64,000 bases of DNA. Origin: Paragonimus skrjabini miyazakii (Eukaryota; Platyhelminthes; Trematoda; Plagiorchiida; Troglotrematidae). Below are positions 11,701 through 27,800 of the stretch, piece by piece (positions within the stretch are counted from its first letter, which is position 1; the number at the start of each line of letters is the position of its first letter). The notes under the pieces were generated by a model. That model did not search any database. It was given only the letters and a program-made list of their open reading frames with translations, and was not told where the DNA came from. The stretch spans positions 55,615-119,614 of the forward strand of contig JTDE01002037.1 in the NCBI GenBank assembly GCA_014338405.1, written 5' to 3'. Both the position numbers and the translations under genes were made by a program.

Positions 11701-14700
11701 ATGAGTGATGAGTGTCGATTAACCAAAATTCGCTGGAAGCACACGAATGGCTCCGTGGTTATCACTAATCCATTTTATCTGGTGAACGTCGGTACACATG
11801 TAAAATACAGACGAAGAAGTTGAAAGATATCTCACTTGGAGTTTGTGGATCAATGTGGTTGTCAAGTTCGCTCCCTAGAACTGCGTGGAATCTCAATATA
11901 CTTCAAGGTCCTAGATAGTTTTTTCCTATTTGTAATGTATGTTAATATCTACGGGCTTCAGTTATTCCTGGATAAAGGAACAAAAATAGTTCACAAACTA
12001 ATGACCATTTATTCAGTAGAAAAGATCATTCGGTGGAAATCTGGCAGTTCCAGCTACACTTACACATTCTGTGTATGGGTATTATTCGAACTGGGTAGCA
12101 GTGACAAAATAGTACGTGTTTTGCTCAGAATTCATCGACAACGCCCTACTTAGATTATGAAATATTTTGAATACTTCAGAGGTATGCTCAGTCAACAAGA
12201 AATTCTTCAGATACTCGGGGTGAATTCACAAACACCAGTGTGGTCTGTTCGAATGAAATCGCCCAGCATCTAGGAATATCCCGTTGTAACATTCCAGTAA
12301 ATCATACGCGGTAAACTCTTTCTATACATCCGCAACAGTCTCAAGGAAAAAATTAACGGATTTGAATAGCATTGTTACTAGCATTAGGCCATCAGCTTAC
12401 AATGACTACTGATACAACTTTTATAGAAATATATTACCTAGTGATGGCTTTTGTTGTTGTGGTGGTGGTTTAGTTCAGGCATAGTAGATTCTAGTGCAAA
12501 TGTTAAACTGACATTGAGAAATAGATTTTAATTTTGCTGGAAACCACTAACTCACTACTTTATTTTGGTTTAATATGTCAATGTGTAACAAACCGTAGCA
12601 CAGATTAGCTCCTTGGTTGATTCATTTAATCGAACCGATCAGAAAACTTCTCATTATGTATAATCTGGAAGATATTTTTAAACTTGTAAACGGTGTAGAC
12701 GGCTTAGATTACTTCGGATAAATTAGTGCGCACATTCGATGCGCCGTCTCAAAGTATCAAGTATTTAATAGGATATCGAATCTGACAATCTATTTTATGC
12801 TGTTGATAAGTTCACATTTTAGCATACATGCATACATACCTCAGAAGGTGGAACATATCATGGCTCATGCTGGAGTTGCCACTGACTATAACATACAAAG
12901 TGATACAGTAAAAACAGAATTTAAGAGGCGAGAACAAATAACCGAACCATTGATAATTCATGATGAAAAGCCAACCGTTTTAGGGACGCTGTTCATCTAC
13001 AGGAAGCCATGCACTTCCATAGGTAGGAGTTTTAAACCAGGGGAGTTGAAAAGTCTGATGTCTTCAACCTGCAGGTGGCGCTAGCGCAGATTAACAGAAA
13101 GCCTGTAATGACCTTCACTGCGTGTGAACAGTTGACGACCATGAGATGTCAACCAATTTTCTGCGGCCACAATGGACAAGCTGTGATGCAGAGGACATCC
13201 ACCAGGCATACGATGCATGTGTTTCAACTTGTGCTCATCTCGCACTTAGGTTAATGATGGCAAAATTGGGTTTTCCCAACTGTATGTCAACGAATCGCAA
13301 CGTCCGGCACTCAACGGTTTCGCTTAATACAAGTCGATTGGCATAGACTACAGCGATTCCACAGTGGAAACTTATATACACTGTCCATAGTGGTGGGACA
13401 GACCCCTGGGATTAGATCAAATATAAATATGATTTGAACAACTTTCTCGTAAATGACAGCTGGACATTTGTTTGTTCCAATAAATGGTGGCGGCTTGGGA
13501 ATAATCCACTAATCTCATGAACGCTTTGTGATCATATTGGCTACCACATCTATGATATAACATACGTGTTCATCACTTTATTCCTTCAACAATCTTTCGC
13601 CATAATATTCAGTAACTGCTTGATTTATCAAAACCTATTACTTCACTGTAAATTAGAAGCCAGTTGTTATGAAAGTGTGGCAGTATCTGAACTGGTTCAT
13701 GTAAATCTATTAAATTTCAGCAACTTTAGAATAAGTCAATAACAAGGAACCATTTAACAAGAAATAAAAATATTTGAGAGAATAATTAATTTTACATTTC
13801 CATTTGGTTAGTATGCCAATTGTTAATTCGTTTCTCATAACCTATTTATTTAATAAAGGATTAACTAAACTATCAATTTTTGTTGTTCTGTACAAGTATG
13901 TGTAAAGAATAAGTTGATGTGTGACTTGCTTACACATCACTTTTCATAGATCGAACGGTTCCAGTTGATGTTGTGTTTGAATAGGAAGGCACTCGTACCC
14001 TCAGTTCTTTTGGACGGTGAGTAATTGCCGGAGAAGATTCTCGAGACCTTTTTGTATCGCTGGAATTTGGTAAAAGGGAGTCTTGCGCTTCTAATAATCT
14101 GCGATAAGCAGCTATTTCAGATTCCAAATTCAACTTGGCATCTGTTAAAGCGGAAAGTTCTTTCAGTGCTTTGTTCAGTGCCTCTTCTGCCGCTTGTCGC
14201 TCATAGTTGGCATCACGGGTAGAACTCTCGAGCTTTTTATGTACATTCTGACATTCTTCTTGTAGCTCATTATATGCGTCTTCCAACTGTTCGCACTGTA
14301 ATGCAAACGAATAAATGATTTAATAATAAACTCCGTGTAAAGGAACGTTAGTAAAAAGTGGTTATATGCAATGTGTTTGTGTTATGCTGCCCAATAAGAT
14401 AAACGGCTCTTATATAGTTGCGTGACATACAGTCAGTTCCGGTATGATTCATACCAGTTCACATCATACGCCAAAAAACTTCCAGTTCAACCATAATAGT
14501 ACTCTGGTTATCAAACGTTTGCATATCGGCGTGTATCGGCCAGTGTTCAGTTAAGTCTTTTTGAATCTCATCTGGACAGTTCGATGTGTCATGTAGCAAT
14601 GTACATTTAGCTAGGACTGAATGAATTAGTCAACAGTAGTAACGCAACAAATAGGCCATACAATTATGCAAGCTGATAATAAACACATGCGATGACGTTG

Positions 14701-17700
14701 TAAGCTGAATCATTTATGTAATCAAGCAAGTAATAAAGTAGCGGATATTGCATTTAACGAGAAAAAAAGATGGAGTAAAATCATTAGGATCATGCCTACT
14801 TAAAACAATATGTGATCACCGCAAATGCAAAGGTCTGATGAGTCACTTTCGGTCACACGATTCCGACCCTAACGAGTGATTGACATTCTCCTCAATCCCA
14901 GTTTATTCTACCTTACACTAATAGGGGATATTTAAAAAAAAGCTGCAAGCACTTGTTTAAAACCAACAGTGTGAGCATTCTCTGTCAACGAATCCAATAG
15001 ATCTGATGACACCTTTAATTGAAGACTGCAGGTAAGTTTTGACGATGTTTTTGAATAGTCTTCCCATTGTGTATCCGGTATACCTAGCACTTTGCATCCA
15101 GATGAAATAATGTAGAACAAATAGATCCCAGTGGTTAGATAGACTTTCCTTGATGCAATGAAGTTGCTGACTATACCTTTTCTGTCCATTTCATTGAGCA
15201 TTACCTCAGTAATTTGAAGTTTTTATTGCTTTCGCAGGGGACTAGTAGAAAGATATTCATTATTGAATAGCAGTCGGTTAGAGCAAGCTCATTTATTCTT
15301 TCATTTAAGTGTTACTAAAAGTTTCCGGCTAATTGTTTTCCCTTAACACTGTAAGTCAACTCCAATTCTTTTTCCTCCCTGCCCCTTAACCCTCCCTTAA
15401 CCCTGTAGTTAAGTCATGTAAGGCTTCATATATGTTCATGATGGCTTGCCCAAACTTCTCGGTTTCACACAGTTCTAGTAAAGTGTCCGTAAATGTCATC
15501 AACCCGTTTATCTCCCGTTCTGATGACAAGTATGGGATATTCGTGGGATAATTGATGGATGCGGTATTGAACCGCCGAGTATAAATTCAACGTACATGTA
15601 CGGCTTATAAGAATGTAAATCGTATCTTCAAGGTGATTAGCGTCTAGCCTAGGTCTAAATATATCTGCAAAGATGAAACCAAATAATGTTCCTGGAGCTA
15701 TACTGTCTCCTTGCCAGTAATAGCATCTGATCGATGTGTAGCTACACATCAACGGATCAAGTGAGACAGTCTTGGCCTTCCAAGATCAAACGTGTGCGTT
15801 CCTGAGTGTATATAAGTCAATGACTGACAGTCCGATAGTCAGCGTCAGACTTGCACGAATTGAAACGTTTAACTGTCAGCATCTTTCAAGCAGAAGAGAC
15901 CATGGTGAAGTTCCGGAACATGCTGAGAACAAGGCAAGACAGTGATCACATGTCTGACATAACACCGCCAAGGATGAGCGAATTGCTTCATTCTATGTGG
16001 CAGCCGAAGTTACCGGATCCTTCATCCCGACTGTGTCGCTGCCGCAATAACTGGAGAATGATTTACTTGAGTTCATGTACGCCATTGTCTACCCTTGATT
16101 ACGTGCGCTGCCGTGCCACCGGTCACTGACACCTACTGCTGACAGTACGCCACACTTGATAGACCTTCTGTGTTTTAAACTATTGTAACTGTCTAATTTG
16201 TTTGCTATCTTTTACAGTTCTCTCCAAGACACTCGCATGTCCGTCATGCTTGTTAAATATCTTATTTTCTTATCTTATCTTTTCTCAGCAATGTAATGTT
16301 CATGCGAAAATTCCACATTCTAAACCAATTACCGTTCAAGATTTGTCAACTATGACAATACACATATGAGTGTCTTGCTCGCAGTGCGAACTAATTTTAT
16401 CTCCATATATTTATAATAAGGACTCTGCAAATTTGCTGAGTTCGCTCAACTTACTAGAATATAAGAATGTGTTGTAATTAGTTACTTTTTAAATTTGCAA
16501 TCATCTTTTGTCACTAAAATTCTTCGACATTCACGTCTACTATGAGATGAAGATTTCAAAGATGACTACATCCTCGGTTGTTGTTATTGTCACAATATAT
16601 TGCTGAAACCCGTTTTCTCTAATTTTTTATGTCGTCACATGACTTCCATCTATGATCAGTGAGTTCAGACTGAATTATTTTCGTGGTCCTCCATTCTCGC
16701 CGTCATAAGAATCGACTGTTCAATGACCAACATTAATGATTTTTTACATCGTGGTCAGTACAAATGATATAATCTGCAGTGATGTCCTCACACTTTTATT
16801 ATGCGGATGGTAATTTTGTCGAGGACAGTATTTTTGTACACAAACTAACCAAGCATTCACAACGAATGGTGCGTGTATACAAACTCACTTTCAGTTTGAC
16901 GGATTGAGTAGTATATATGTTTGTTATTCAGAATTTACCAGAGGTACAGGACCGGTTTCATGGTTGTTGCTACATATTAGGTATACGCGCTCGGTCACTC
17001 TCGACTACACACACTACTGAGTGGCAGATTTCGCAGTTAGAAGATAATTTATTGTTTGTAATTTAGTCATTCTTATTTTTGACACATTGAAATGAGTAAA
17101 ACAATGTGGACGATTAAAAACACAAATAAACTACGCATAAACTGTGTCTCAGCAGCCTAGATGAACTATTTAAGAACGTATACCGAAACAGTTGCTTAAA
17201 TTGAAAATTGACGTAAATCTTAAGACAGATCAAGTCTTTGTACGTTTCCCAAAAGTGTTCCGTACCAGTTTCATTGTTCTACGATTGTAGAGCCCATTTG
17301 TTCTGATCCCAAATGTTAGTAAATTTTATTCGTAAACGTTTATACACTTACCTTTGTTTTAAATTGTTCCGTTCGCTTGCGCATGTTCTCCAAGCTATTT
17401 TTCAGCATTGTATTTTCGTCGCAAATTTGTTGGAAATGTGCGTTCTGAGCGGCACTATTCTTGTTCATTTCTGCAAGCTACAAGATTCAAACATTCAACC
17501 ATAAACAGTGTGGAAATTTTTTAAAATCTTTTATAAATTCTACTTATCACAGGATTGTGAGTAGGGTTGGACAAAAAGCAACCATAAATTGATTCAAACG
17601 TAATTTTATGGTGGTTTTCAAACAGTTTAAGACACGCATTTCAGTTAAGGGAATTTTAGAATGTTAGGTTGTAGTAATTTGTTGGCAAGACAATTTATTA

Positions 17701-20700
17701 TTGTGTGTGGGCGATCTGCACGTTCGTGTGGTTGGGCATTACTGTGACAGGATTTTTTAATACGACTGAGTTCACATGTACATGCGCCTGCATCTCTACT
17801 ATTATGTAAGGGAAGCTTGAACATGAATATGCTTTTCCTAAGAAAAATAATTCACTGTTTGAACTGGCGCTTCAAAATATACCAACTAGAAAATGACCTC
17901 ACTAAGTTTTGAAAACAAACATGGCATCTTCTCGATACGATCCCTGTTATAAGATTATTTGGTTCCACCCGTTAACAAGCTGTTCAGCAAGATCTCTGAG
18001 ACTGTGGTAATTCTACTTGCGAATCAATGGATGTGACTCACCGTCTAATTAAGGCCAAATGCGTTATTTCGTCATGAAGTAACTGAACTCACCAAGTAAC
18101 AATAATATGCTCTCAGTCAAAACCGAACTTTTATATTGTTTCCCCAACTACTGCATCTGGAAAGTATCTACCAAACCGAAAGTAGGAGACACCACTGACC
18201 TATACCAAAGCAATAATGAGTATGGGATAACTTTTCAGTTATCCGTGCAGATCGGAAATACTTCCAAACACATGCTTGACGAATTCCACCTCACACTGCA
18301 TAGTCAAAAGAGCAGAAGGTTGGACGACCTTATAAAAGCAGGACGGGAGTAGACTCGTTCATCCCGTTTCAACCACACAATCGACAGCAATGAAGCTACG
18401 AACGTCCGAAGGCGAGATTGCTACCATGTCGAAACATATCCCCCAACGCAATGAAACACATGGATCACAACGGCTTAAATGGATAGGATATCACATCGTT
18501 GGAGGACTCGTTAAAACAGTGCTATCTGAAATGTGAAATGCAATTTCGGTTTGTAAGATCGTGATAACTAATCATATCATGGGCACTGATCACTCAAAGA
18601 AAACGATTGTTTCGTTTCCTGAAAGTAAAACGCAGTTCATTGATGACTTGAAAAAAGATCCCTTGCTTAAGAAAAAAAGAGAGTTAAAAATACTGGATAG
18701 AGGTTTTTTTCTTCTTGAAATATCACAATGAGGTATATCGTTGACCTATTTATGCTCGGATGCCAGGCAAAAACTTTATTATCCAAGAAGACAAGGTCTC
18801 AGTTCACATACGCCAATTTTTCTAGGTCGTGTATTTTCTATGACATTTTGAATATGTAGTTTGGTCAGCACAAATTCAAGACCTGAATATTAAAGATGAT
18901 CCAAAAGGTATCAGCAGAGTAAAGTTATACTAAACTGAGCAAAGTTTTCAACATGGAAAGATAGTAGAAAACATATTCTCGGAAGAATTGATGAATCCTT
19001 ATTGGTGGTATGCTAAGCTCTTGGGTGAATATTATGCAAGGAAGCGCCACTCCCCGTTTGGAAAAAACGAGGACGACATAGTTCGGTAGCTATTCTAGAA
19101 TTTGCCTTAATGCTGGTTTCCACGGTGACCCTGTGGTTATTTTGCACTTGCTTTTACGTTTTCTGTCTATCACATATTTCAATTTGCCCCAGTTAGAGAA
19201 CACTTTCATGAAATGTCGCCTCTCTCGTACTTTTGCATATTTCCAGCAAAAGTGAACTCTATTAGTCGAATTTTTTGAAGATAATATTGGTCTTATCGTT
19301 ATATCACAAATTGTATATGTCTGTTTCTAGTTAAGAGATTTATATTTACGGTAACATACTGCTACTCCTACAGCCAAGTACTTTGAACAGAACAGTTAGT
19401 AGACCGACACTGACAGAGGTCAGTATTCCATATTGATTTATCAGTAGGAAACTGTCGAAAACGGAAATCTCATTTTGAGATGTTGAGTATATACATGTTA
19501 AAGTACATGACAAACTGTGAGCTTCAGTCAGTGCAATCTGAGTAACACTCATAGCTGATTGTGCAACTATTTCCAGGGCGATTTAAAACTTGTTGTTCAT
19601 TGGTGTATAAAGAAGTGACAACTAGTAAATGTGTGTGGACACAGTCCACCTCGGACTGTCAGCTCGCACTGGCTATAGCTAAATGGACAAGAAATTACGA
19701 TTTCAATGTTCAATAATGCTCACCCTCAGGTTAACAACTCCTTACCCGTTTCTTTCTTGGTTTAATTCGTTAGGTTAGTACAGTCTGAAACTAACTCACA
19801 CCTCCTTGCATTGCGAGCCGAAGCCTCGATCCACGTGACCACCGGTGTAGCAATCTATTTGCTCTAACGTGCGTGAAAAGATTACCCATCAATTGTATTG
19901 ATTATTCTGTTGACCGTAATGCTCACAGAACTGATGTTCTAGCCGAGAAGAGCTTCGGTTCGTATCACAATGGAGTGCTGGTTCAAACTTCGTTCTGACT
20001 ATCCGCATTTAATTATTCTAAGTAAAACCGAGACCGATCCTTGGGAAAGAATTGTGGAGCAATATAATATTTATAGATTACGATTTTCTGAAAGCAGCAG
20101 TTATAGCTGATTAATCACTAATGGTTTTGGAATTTTTGGGAGCAGTGGGTTAATGTGACGAAATGGAATCACGAAGGATGAAGTAAAATGGGTGTTTTGA
20201 TTAGTTCATCATTCCGGAGTTTGTAAATGACTGTCCTGTAACGAGTTTCTTCTGAGAACTAACGCACCAACGTAATATACGTGTATCTCACATTGTTTAC
20301 TAACCGACTATCCTGTTGAGCTCTTCTTGTATTTTAAAATAAACGATAAATGCTTGTAATTTTATTTGTTTAGGTAGGTATTAGGCATTGCTTAGTAAAA
20401 CAGCGTTGCTTCTTTCGAATTAGTAACCTACTGTGGATCAGTATATTTGTTGTGATCATTCTGATACACAGTTCGCTCTTTTGTTTGAACCAAGTCAGTA
20501 CAGTGAAGGAAAACGTTGAACAGAGATTGTGAACAGATTGACTATCAGAAATTTAGCCCAGGGATGATGGTCGTGTCAGACTCGAGAGACCACTTTTGAG
20601 TTTAATTAGAAAAAGATGTGAATTTATTAGCCTACCTGCATACCAAACCGGTGATTGGAACGGTTAGTTTATAGACAGTGTTGAAACCATCCCACTGCTA

Positions 20701-21819
20701 CGTTAGGTACATGATCTGGCCTGAAATTTCTGTCAAGAAAGACAAACATTCTGATCATGTTCTTACTGGTCTGTAGATATATCTCACATCTTCTTCTGAA
20801 ATGACTATATGTAACGAATTAGGAAAGCCTATATCTATAATCATTTGTGATGCTCAACTCAGCCAAATATGTCACGACCGGTTTCATCCTTAATAGGACT
20901 TATCAAATGGAGGTAGCTCGAACAAGCTACGCAGCATGCATATTGGTCACCGTCTCGTAGGACTGCTAGTTTGGGGAAAAAGAGCTTCGGATCATACCAA
21001 TCAGAGCTCATTTGATCTCTATCTGGTATATCTTAGTACGGATGAAACCAATCACGGCGGAGTGCCCATTTGTAATTGTGCATTTCTGTATCATTTTGAG
21101 CTCTGGTCGCCTAAGACGATGGATACTGGCAACCTGAGACAGCAGTCTCATGTTCAAATCAACGGGGGCCAGTGCGTCATATGGCAATGACTACATCAAA
21201 TGTCTCTGACTGAATTTGACAAATGGAAGCCACATCCATTTTGTAACAGAACCATTCTAGTCAATTTACCCTGTTTGAATAGTTTGCGTCCATTTCATTC
21301 CGAATCTTATCGAGACGCTGATCGTACTCTGTCTGTATGTCTCTTATGGCTCGTTGCATCTCTTCACGCCACTGTTCCCGATCTTGTTCATGGTCTACAT
21401 TGGCCAGTGCTCGAAGTTCATCCAATTCCTGTTCATGTACTGTACGCAGAAATTCCATCTCCTCACGAAGCGTTTGCATTTCCGATTGGCAAGCCATTCG
21501 ACTGGCAGTTTCTTCGTCCAGATTCTTTTGTTAAATTGAGAAAACAAAGATGAAACCGTGTATCATTTAGGAAAACTATATAAACTTTAAAAATGACACC
21601 AAAAAATAAAAGTAGTTCGAAAAATCGAGCCAAGTGATGAGATGTATACAGTTCTATATGGTTTCATTTAATTTTACAAAGCAAACGTCACGAAATGCCT
21701 GCATGCAATATATTTTGATCGACAGATACTAGGTACTAATTTTGTTTAAGCGTAGTGGAGTTAAAAACAATAAAATGTTGAACAGCAAGGAGAAGTAGAT
21801 GGAGATTTTCGACCAGCGG

Positions 21820-21880
<61 letters not shown>

Positions 21881-24800
21881 ATGCGTGAGATTCTGTGATT
21901 AGATCTTATGTTAGCAGTTATTAACGATTCCTCTGTGTTAGACTCGCCTGAATGACAGTCAAAATTGTCGGTGTAAGAAAGCGCGGTAAGTACAATGTTT
22001 TCGATTTATACTCAGTAGCTGAATTGGTAAACGTTAATTAGGAGCTACTGGAAATATAAAGTGATAAACTGGAGCGTTTTCATTGAGATCTAACCATCTG
22101 CTTCTAAGCGTTGGACCCAACAACAGTCGTATATTCATCGTCCGTCCACGACTTTGTAGTGGCCCTCGGGATGTACAGCGTGATCAGTCACATTTGGATC
22201 GAAGCGTTTGATGCACTATCGATTAACAAGGAGTCAGGTGGTTAGGGCTCTCGGTTTATCAGCTTTATTGCAGACCGACGAGATTTCCCCCTTGACTAGC
22301 AAACTGGACTGTCTCCAGGAATAATGCCAACAATACAATAAACTTACTCAGGTGTTCACATGGAAGCGTTGTTAGTGCACGGTTCATCGTATGAAAATCG
22401 TCCCGATTATTCAATCCACTCAGAGGGTGTTACATATTTGTTGTCAGCACTTTTAAATTGGTGTGATTCAAGTGATATTTCATTATCACGCGACAGCCGG
22501 GTATTAGGTTTACGCCCACTGCAATTCGGGTGTGTCTACAGAGGAGCACAGGCAACAGTCATTTCCGTGGATGCAGAATAGTCAAGAAGACTGTCTAAAA
22601 TTTCTGCCTCAAGGTAACTAGTTGTAAGAAACTCAACATATCCAAAAAGATGCGCATCTAAGACACACCAAAGGCTTATTGATTTGGCTTCTCTTGACTG
22701 CATGATAGAAGTTTGTTGATCCGTGGTACGCCATGATGTGAAAGCGTGATCAATAGATTTACAACCTGATCGAGGATTTCCCTGTTTTACTGAATAAGAT
22801 TTTCCCGACATCAAATAACTCTTTATCACTGTCACTTAGCCTACTCACCTATCAAGCCTGTTAACCTCTTCTGCTCAGAAAACATGGCACGCATGGAGGC
22901 ATCATTCATCCTGGGACAAACATAGATCCACGTCACTTTTGGCAACACCTTCCTTGTTAACAAGTAGCAGCTACCGTTTGCTTTTTTCAAGAAACAGGCA
23001 AATACACATAGAAAACTGTGAGCTGAAGTTGATTTGAATAGCTATAGATATTAAATCATGAGCAAAATGATAAGAAGTACGCCCAACCCATTTGTGCGGT
23101 CATCCCCAATTATCTATGATGCTTTTAAACTGAATTGTGGACTAAATAGTAGCTGGTGGTGGTCGGATGTTATGAAAATCACGTACGCTTCATCAACTAA
23201 TCGATATTGCAGTTGCCAGTGCTCCAGTCGGGAACTAACTCTTATGTGATCATCATTTTTGGTGTACTGGGTGGGGATGTTGATAACGGAATTCTAGTGA
23301 GTTACGGTTACTCTTCATCGTTCTCGTTTGTGGTCAGGCATTGAAACTGGTATTATGTTTGTTGTAATGATGAATATAGAGACTTGCCCTAACCAGTAAC
23401 TGTCGGTTAGAACATATCAGCCTTTCAAATGTTTAAGTATTAAAACAAAAGTATTCTATATTGTTTTAGCAATTGAGAATAGTAGTAAAAGTAACCGATG
23501 TGACAAACCTGCAATTCGACGACGTGACCCACTGAGCACACTAAATATTAACATTTGTATCGATTCGTAAACCTGTTAGATACAGTCCGGCCGATCATAT
23601 TGAACCAGACCTAGAACTCACTGTGTGGAGTTGTTTATTGTTCTGTTTGGATTGTTCTAGCGCACTTCGGAGACGTTCAGCTTCTTCCTCGGCAGCGTTG
23701 ATGTGACGTTGTAACAAGGCGTTGTCCGCATCTTTTGCGCTGCAATCTTTCAAGGCTTGATCTAGCTGTTCAGACAACTTCTGATTGGCCCGTGATAAGT
23801 GTTGTATTCTGTACGGTAAATGTGGATGAAATGAGAAATTCAGACGGTCTTCGGTGACATTAAAAACGATAGGAAGAGCTTATTGATTACCAATAGTAAA
23901 CGTTGAGATCACACTAAGGATATAATTAATTATATTCTCACTCCACATTCGTATTACCGAAGATCGTGTGTTGAAACTGAGCAGTCAAAACATTTGTCTA
24001 TTTTTAATATATGCTACCGGTTAACAAAAAGACATTTTGCTTTGGTTTAGTTAATTAGACGTGTATGATTCATTCTATCATTAATTATTAGGACAACATT
24101 AGTAGATAGGTTCCTTTATTTCAGTATGATGTACCCTTTGTACAGTAGTTATTGTAAAACCGCTGTATCAAGAACAAGGTACAAATCTATCACACTTTGA
24201 AACTGAAATTGACTATGATGGGCTGATATGAACATACCATCCGTATAGCTTCCGCCTTAGTATATGAATCTATTTAGTACTTTTCTTGAACTAATCCTAT
24301 CAAATTATTTAGCATTCCCTATTTAACTTTGTGTGTCACCTACTAGAAAGTGGGAAACAATTTCAGAAGAAAAGCGCAAATTTCAAACGAAATGAATGCA
24401 AGATAAAACAATGGTGTATTTAGTATGCGAAGAACCGACCAATAGAATGTTTTAAATTGTGTTTGGAAAAAGTGCCCGAGTGAAGAGATTGACAGTAGAA
24501 GAACTATACATAGGTAGAACGTTTATCGCAGAAAAATTGATCTGTTTCTTATGTTCAGGCATCTCCATTAATCACAAGAAGTGAAGTGTGGCCAATTTTT
24601 TAAGATGAGGGAAAGTAGAATCAAAACCGTCTCGATTGGGATATCAAAGGCTGACTGATGTTTAACATATTTATCACGGCAGTCTCAGTGATCGTTTTTA
24701 GCTCTGTTTGTGTGCACAGCAGTAAACGATGTCGGTCATCAACGGTTGCTTTGATAAAAAGCGTCGTACTGAACACCATAGCATGAATAACCCGTTTGAC

Positions 24801-27800
24801 GACTGAAGAATTAGGTTGACGCCCATATTTCACTGGGTTGTTTGCCAGCTGCTCCATCAATCTCACTGGCAACTAAGTGAAACGTTGATTATACTTTAAA
24901 CAAAGCGTTTCTCAATAAACTCAACTACTACTGCTGTATTAACAATTGCATATGAAAATGTCTGCATTTGTGCCTGTACCTGTGAAAAGAGGCAGATTCT
25001 TATTATCAGGTAGAGTTTAACAGCTTTGTAAATCGTACTCATTGATAGTTTTCGCAGTTCATATAGAACATTTGGATAGTTCGTTAAGAACGACTGCATT
25101 AAACCCGACTTTCAATCTTGCTGGAGCTGACAACCGACAAATACCCTCGGGTCGACTAGGAATTCGCTCCGCTTGATGATCACTGTTCACCTGATTTCAC
25201 ATTAGACACCGTCGACGTGTGACATCCAAGCTTGAGTGTACTCACCGTTGAAGATACTCTTTCTTTATGATGAGTTCTTTCATCGAGCCGTAATTAGAAA
25301 GCAACTGAACGTGGAATAGAAAATCAATAAGATTTACTTCTATTAGTTATGTAAAGTGTGCCACAAACAAAACACACTTTGGTTGTCACGTTTATTCTTC
25401 TATGATCCAAAGAAGAAACTTCCTCCATTTTGATAACATCCTTAATCTGCGACTTGTGGTTTGGTGTTCTATAAGTTGATGGAATCGATGTGACCGGTGC
25501 AAACAGAAAATGAATGTAACAAAACTCGCCAAGCTTTTTTCAGTTTAACAGCAAAACAGTCAGAACAACTGGTTACCGAGCAAGTTGGAAAAAAATATCT
25601 AATTTTTAAATTTCACCTATTGTCTTTAACGTTGTTACCTTTTGTGGTTAGCATAATACACCTGATTCAGCCCTTTCCTAAAAGATCAGAGTCATCTTTG
25701 CCTACTAATCTCGGCCATATACAGTAGCAACAAATTATACTGTAGGGTTATCGGCGAGTTAACTGGGATTTTCCAGTAGAGGATCTACGAACGTGAACTG
25801 ATGGTTCGTTCACAAATGTTCGTAAAGCTGGAGGAAGTTACCGTACACTCATACCGTCCGTCATATACAATGACCAATATTGATGCCTGACCTAAAGCTA
25901 TTGGTAGGACAAATGTAGGAAGATAACTGAAAACAGAGAATCATATATACTTCTTAGTAGAGAATATTATATGTAGTTCCACGAAGCGATGTTACAAGTG
26001 TGTGTTCCTCTTAAGTTTTACATAACAAAAGGCTGAATGTGAATGACCGTTTGTATCACCTGTCAGTCAGTTAAAGTTTACGCTAAACTTAAACACTGAG
26101 CATACTTGACTGCAAATTTCCTGATTCTGACAAATTACATATGGTCACCATGTAAACAGTGATTCTGTACACGTAACGGTCATGATCGCTCTAGTGTTTT
26201 TTTTTTACTTTGAACGTAATTTGGACAAGTCATATGATAAAACACTCCAGTGGAAGTGAAAACGCAATACTATATTTCAGAGATGATAGGATTTTATTCC
26301 ACAGGTTAGGCGCAAAAATGTTAGAGGCCCTATGAAATCAGGATGGCATTAAGGACCGTTTCATGCCATATCGAACATATGCCTTCAAGACATAATCGCT
26401 ATCTCGGACTTCTGATGAAACTAATTTCATCCTACTGGTCTGTTCACTGAGGTATTGAAGTTTAGACATCTCATTTTTATTAACTGGCAAAGGTTAGTAA
26501 CGGTATACACCTCGAACAAGTCCGACCAGTAAGTAGACAAAATTTCGAGTCTGTCGCCGGCGAGTTACAAGAACACAGACGTCCGCGCGCATTATTTACT
26601 TGTTTCATTCGGCTTCGGGTGCAAAAACGTACACAGTCAAAGGCGTCATACCCAGAGCAACAACTGGAGGGAGATGCCGGGTGGATTTATTTGTTAACAG
26701 CAAACGTCAGACGGACCAGATGAGCAACATCAAAACCGCGCTCGATGAGACAGTGATAAGAACCTCTGAGCGAGATTCACAGACTGCTACGACTAACCGT
26801 ATTGATAAAGCAGGAGTAAAGTTGATTGTTCACAACCGTTCAGAAAAACTATAAGATAAACTCGACATCAATGTCCGATACAGCTCATTTTGCGACTGGT
26901 AGCACTGTGAGCTAGATCATTTTCTGGTGCACAGGGTGTTTACGACTGGCCGTGTGCTACCCAAAGCTACGACGACCGCATGCAGTTCACTATTTAGCAC
27001 AGAAAGTGGCGCGGAATTGAACTAATCCGGTAAGACATACTGGGTGTGAATTCGAACAGTCTCATTTTATGGATTCTAACGGTGAACTCTTGTTCCACCA
27101 TTATTGAGTAAAATGAAGAGTCGATGACTCAGTACGAAATGCTTGCAACTACCAGTTTTCGTGTTCTAACAGTATTGTTTAAAATGCGAGTTTGCTGATA
27201 CGAGATTAATTCAATGCCAGCTCATATTAAAAAGCGGTTGTACCTCACTAACTGGTAAGATGGAACCTGTTCGACGGATTGCCACAAACAGAATTCTACT
27301 AGATTCCACTCGGTAGTATATTCAACAACTCGCTTTAAATTCCATTTAATATTTACTGGACTTTATCCTTTCGAAATTTGCCTTAAAATAATGAGGACCA
27401 AGATTAACTGCAGCTAACAAAGAACAGCTTCTTAAGGCACCAACGAGGCAGTCGACGATGTAGCTTTATTCTATCCGTGTGGATGGATAAACCACGAAAC
27501 CTAGATCTGTTGAACAAATTAATTCCTAAATGGTTATGAAGACACATAATAGATGTAGACAAAAAGTAATCGTTCGTCGTAATTTCAATAATCCGGCAGT
27601 TTTTTCATTAATGTCTCCACTTACCCAAAACTTTTATGGGGTCTTTTGATTCATTGCCTATCATTAACAGAAGCGGAGTTACGTAACTGTATGTAATTAT
27701 AAAAGGGTTGAGCGCAAACACACAACAAATCCCATTATACCGTGGTTGGACGAATGCTATTCTGATCGATGGATTGGAACTGTGACCAAAATGTCCTCTC

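Noticed and set aside
14837..14866. CTGATGAGTC followed by CACGATTC, as a second hammerhead type
   Set aside because: No GAAA, no closing stem I and no NUH site in position.
15360..15412. CCCTTAACCCT words resembling interstitial telomeric repeats
   Set aside because: Only two imperfect copies, and the unit is not the TTAGGG complement in register.
15851..16129. GC-richer ORF as a possible gene
   Set aside because: No domain, competing frames, and no convincing splice or start context.
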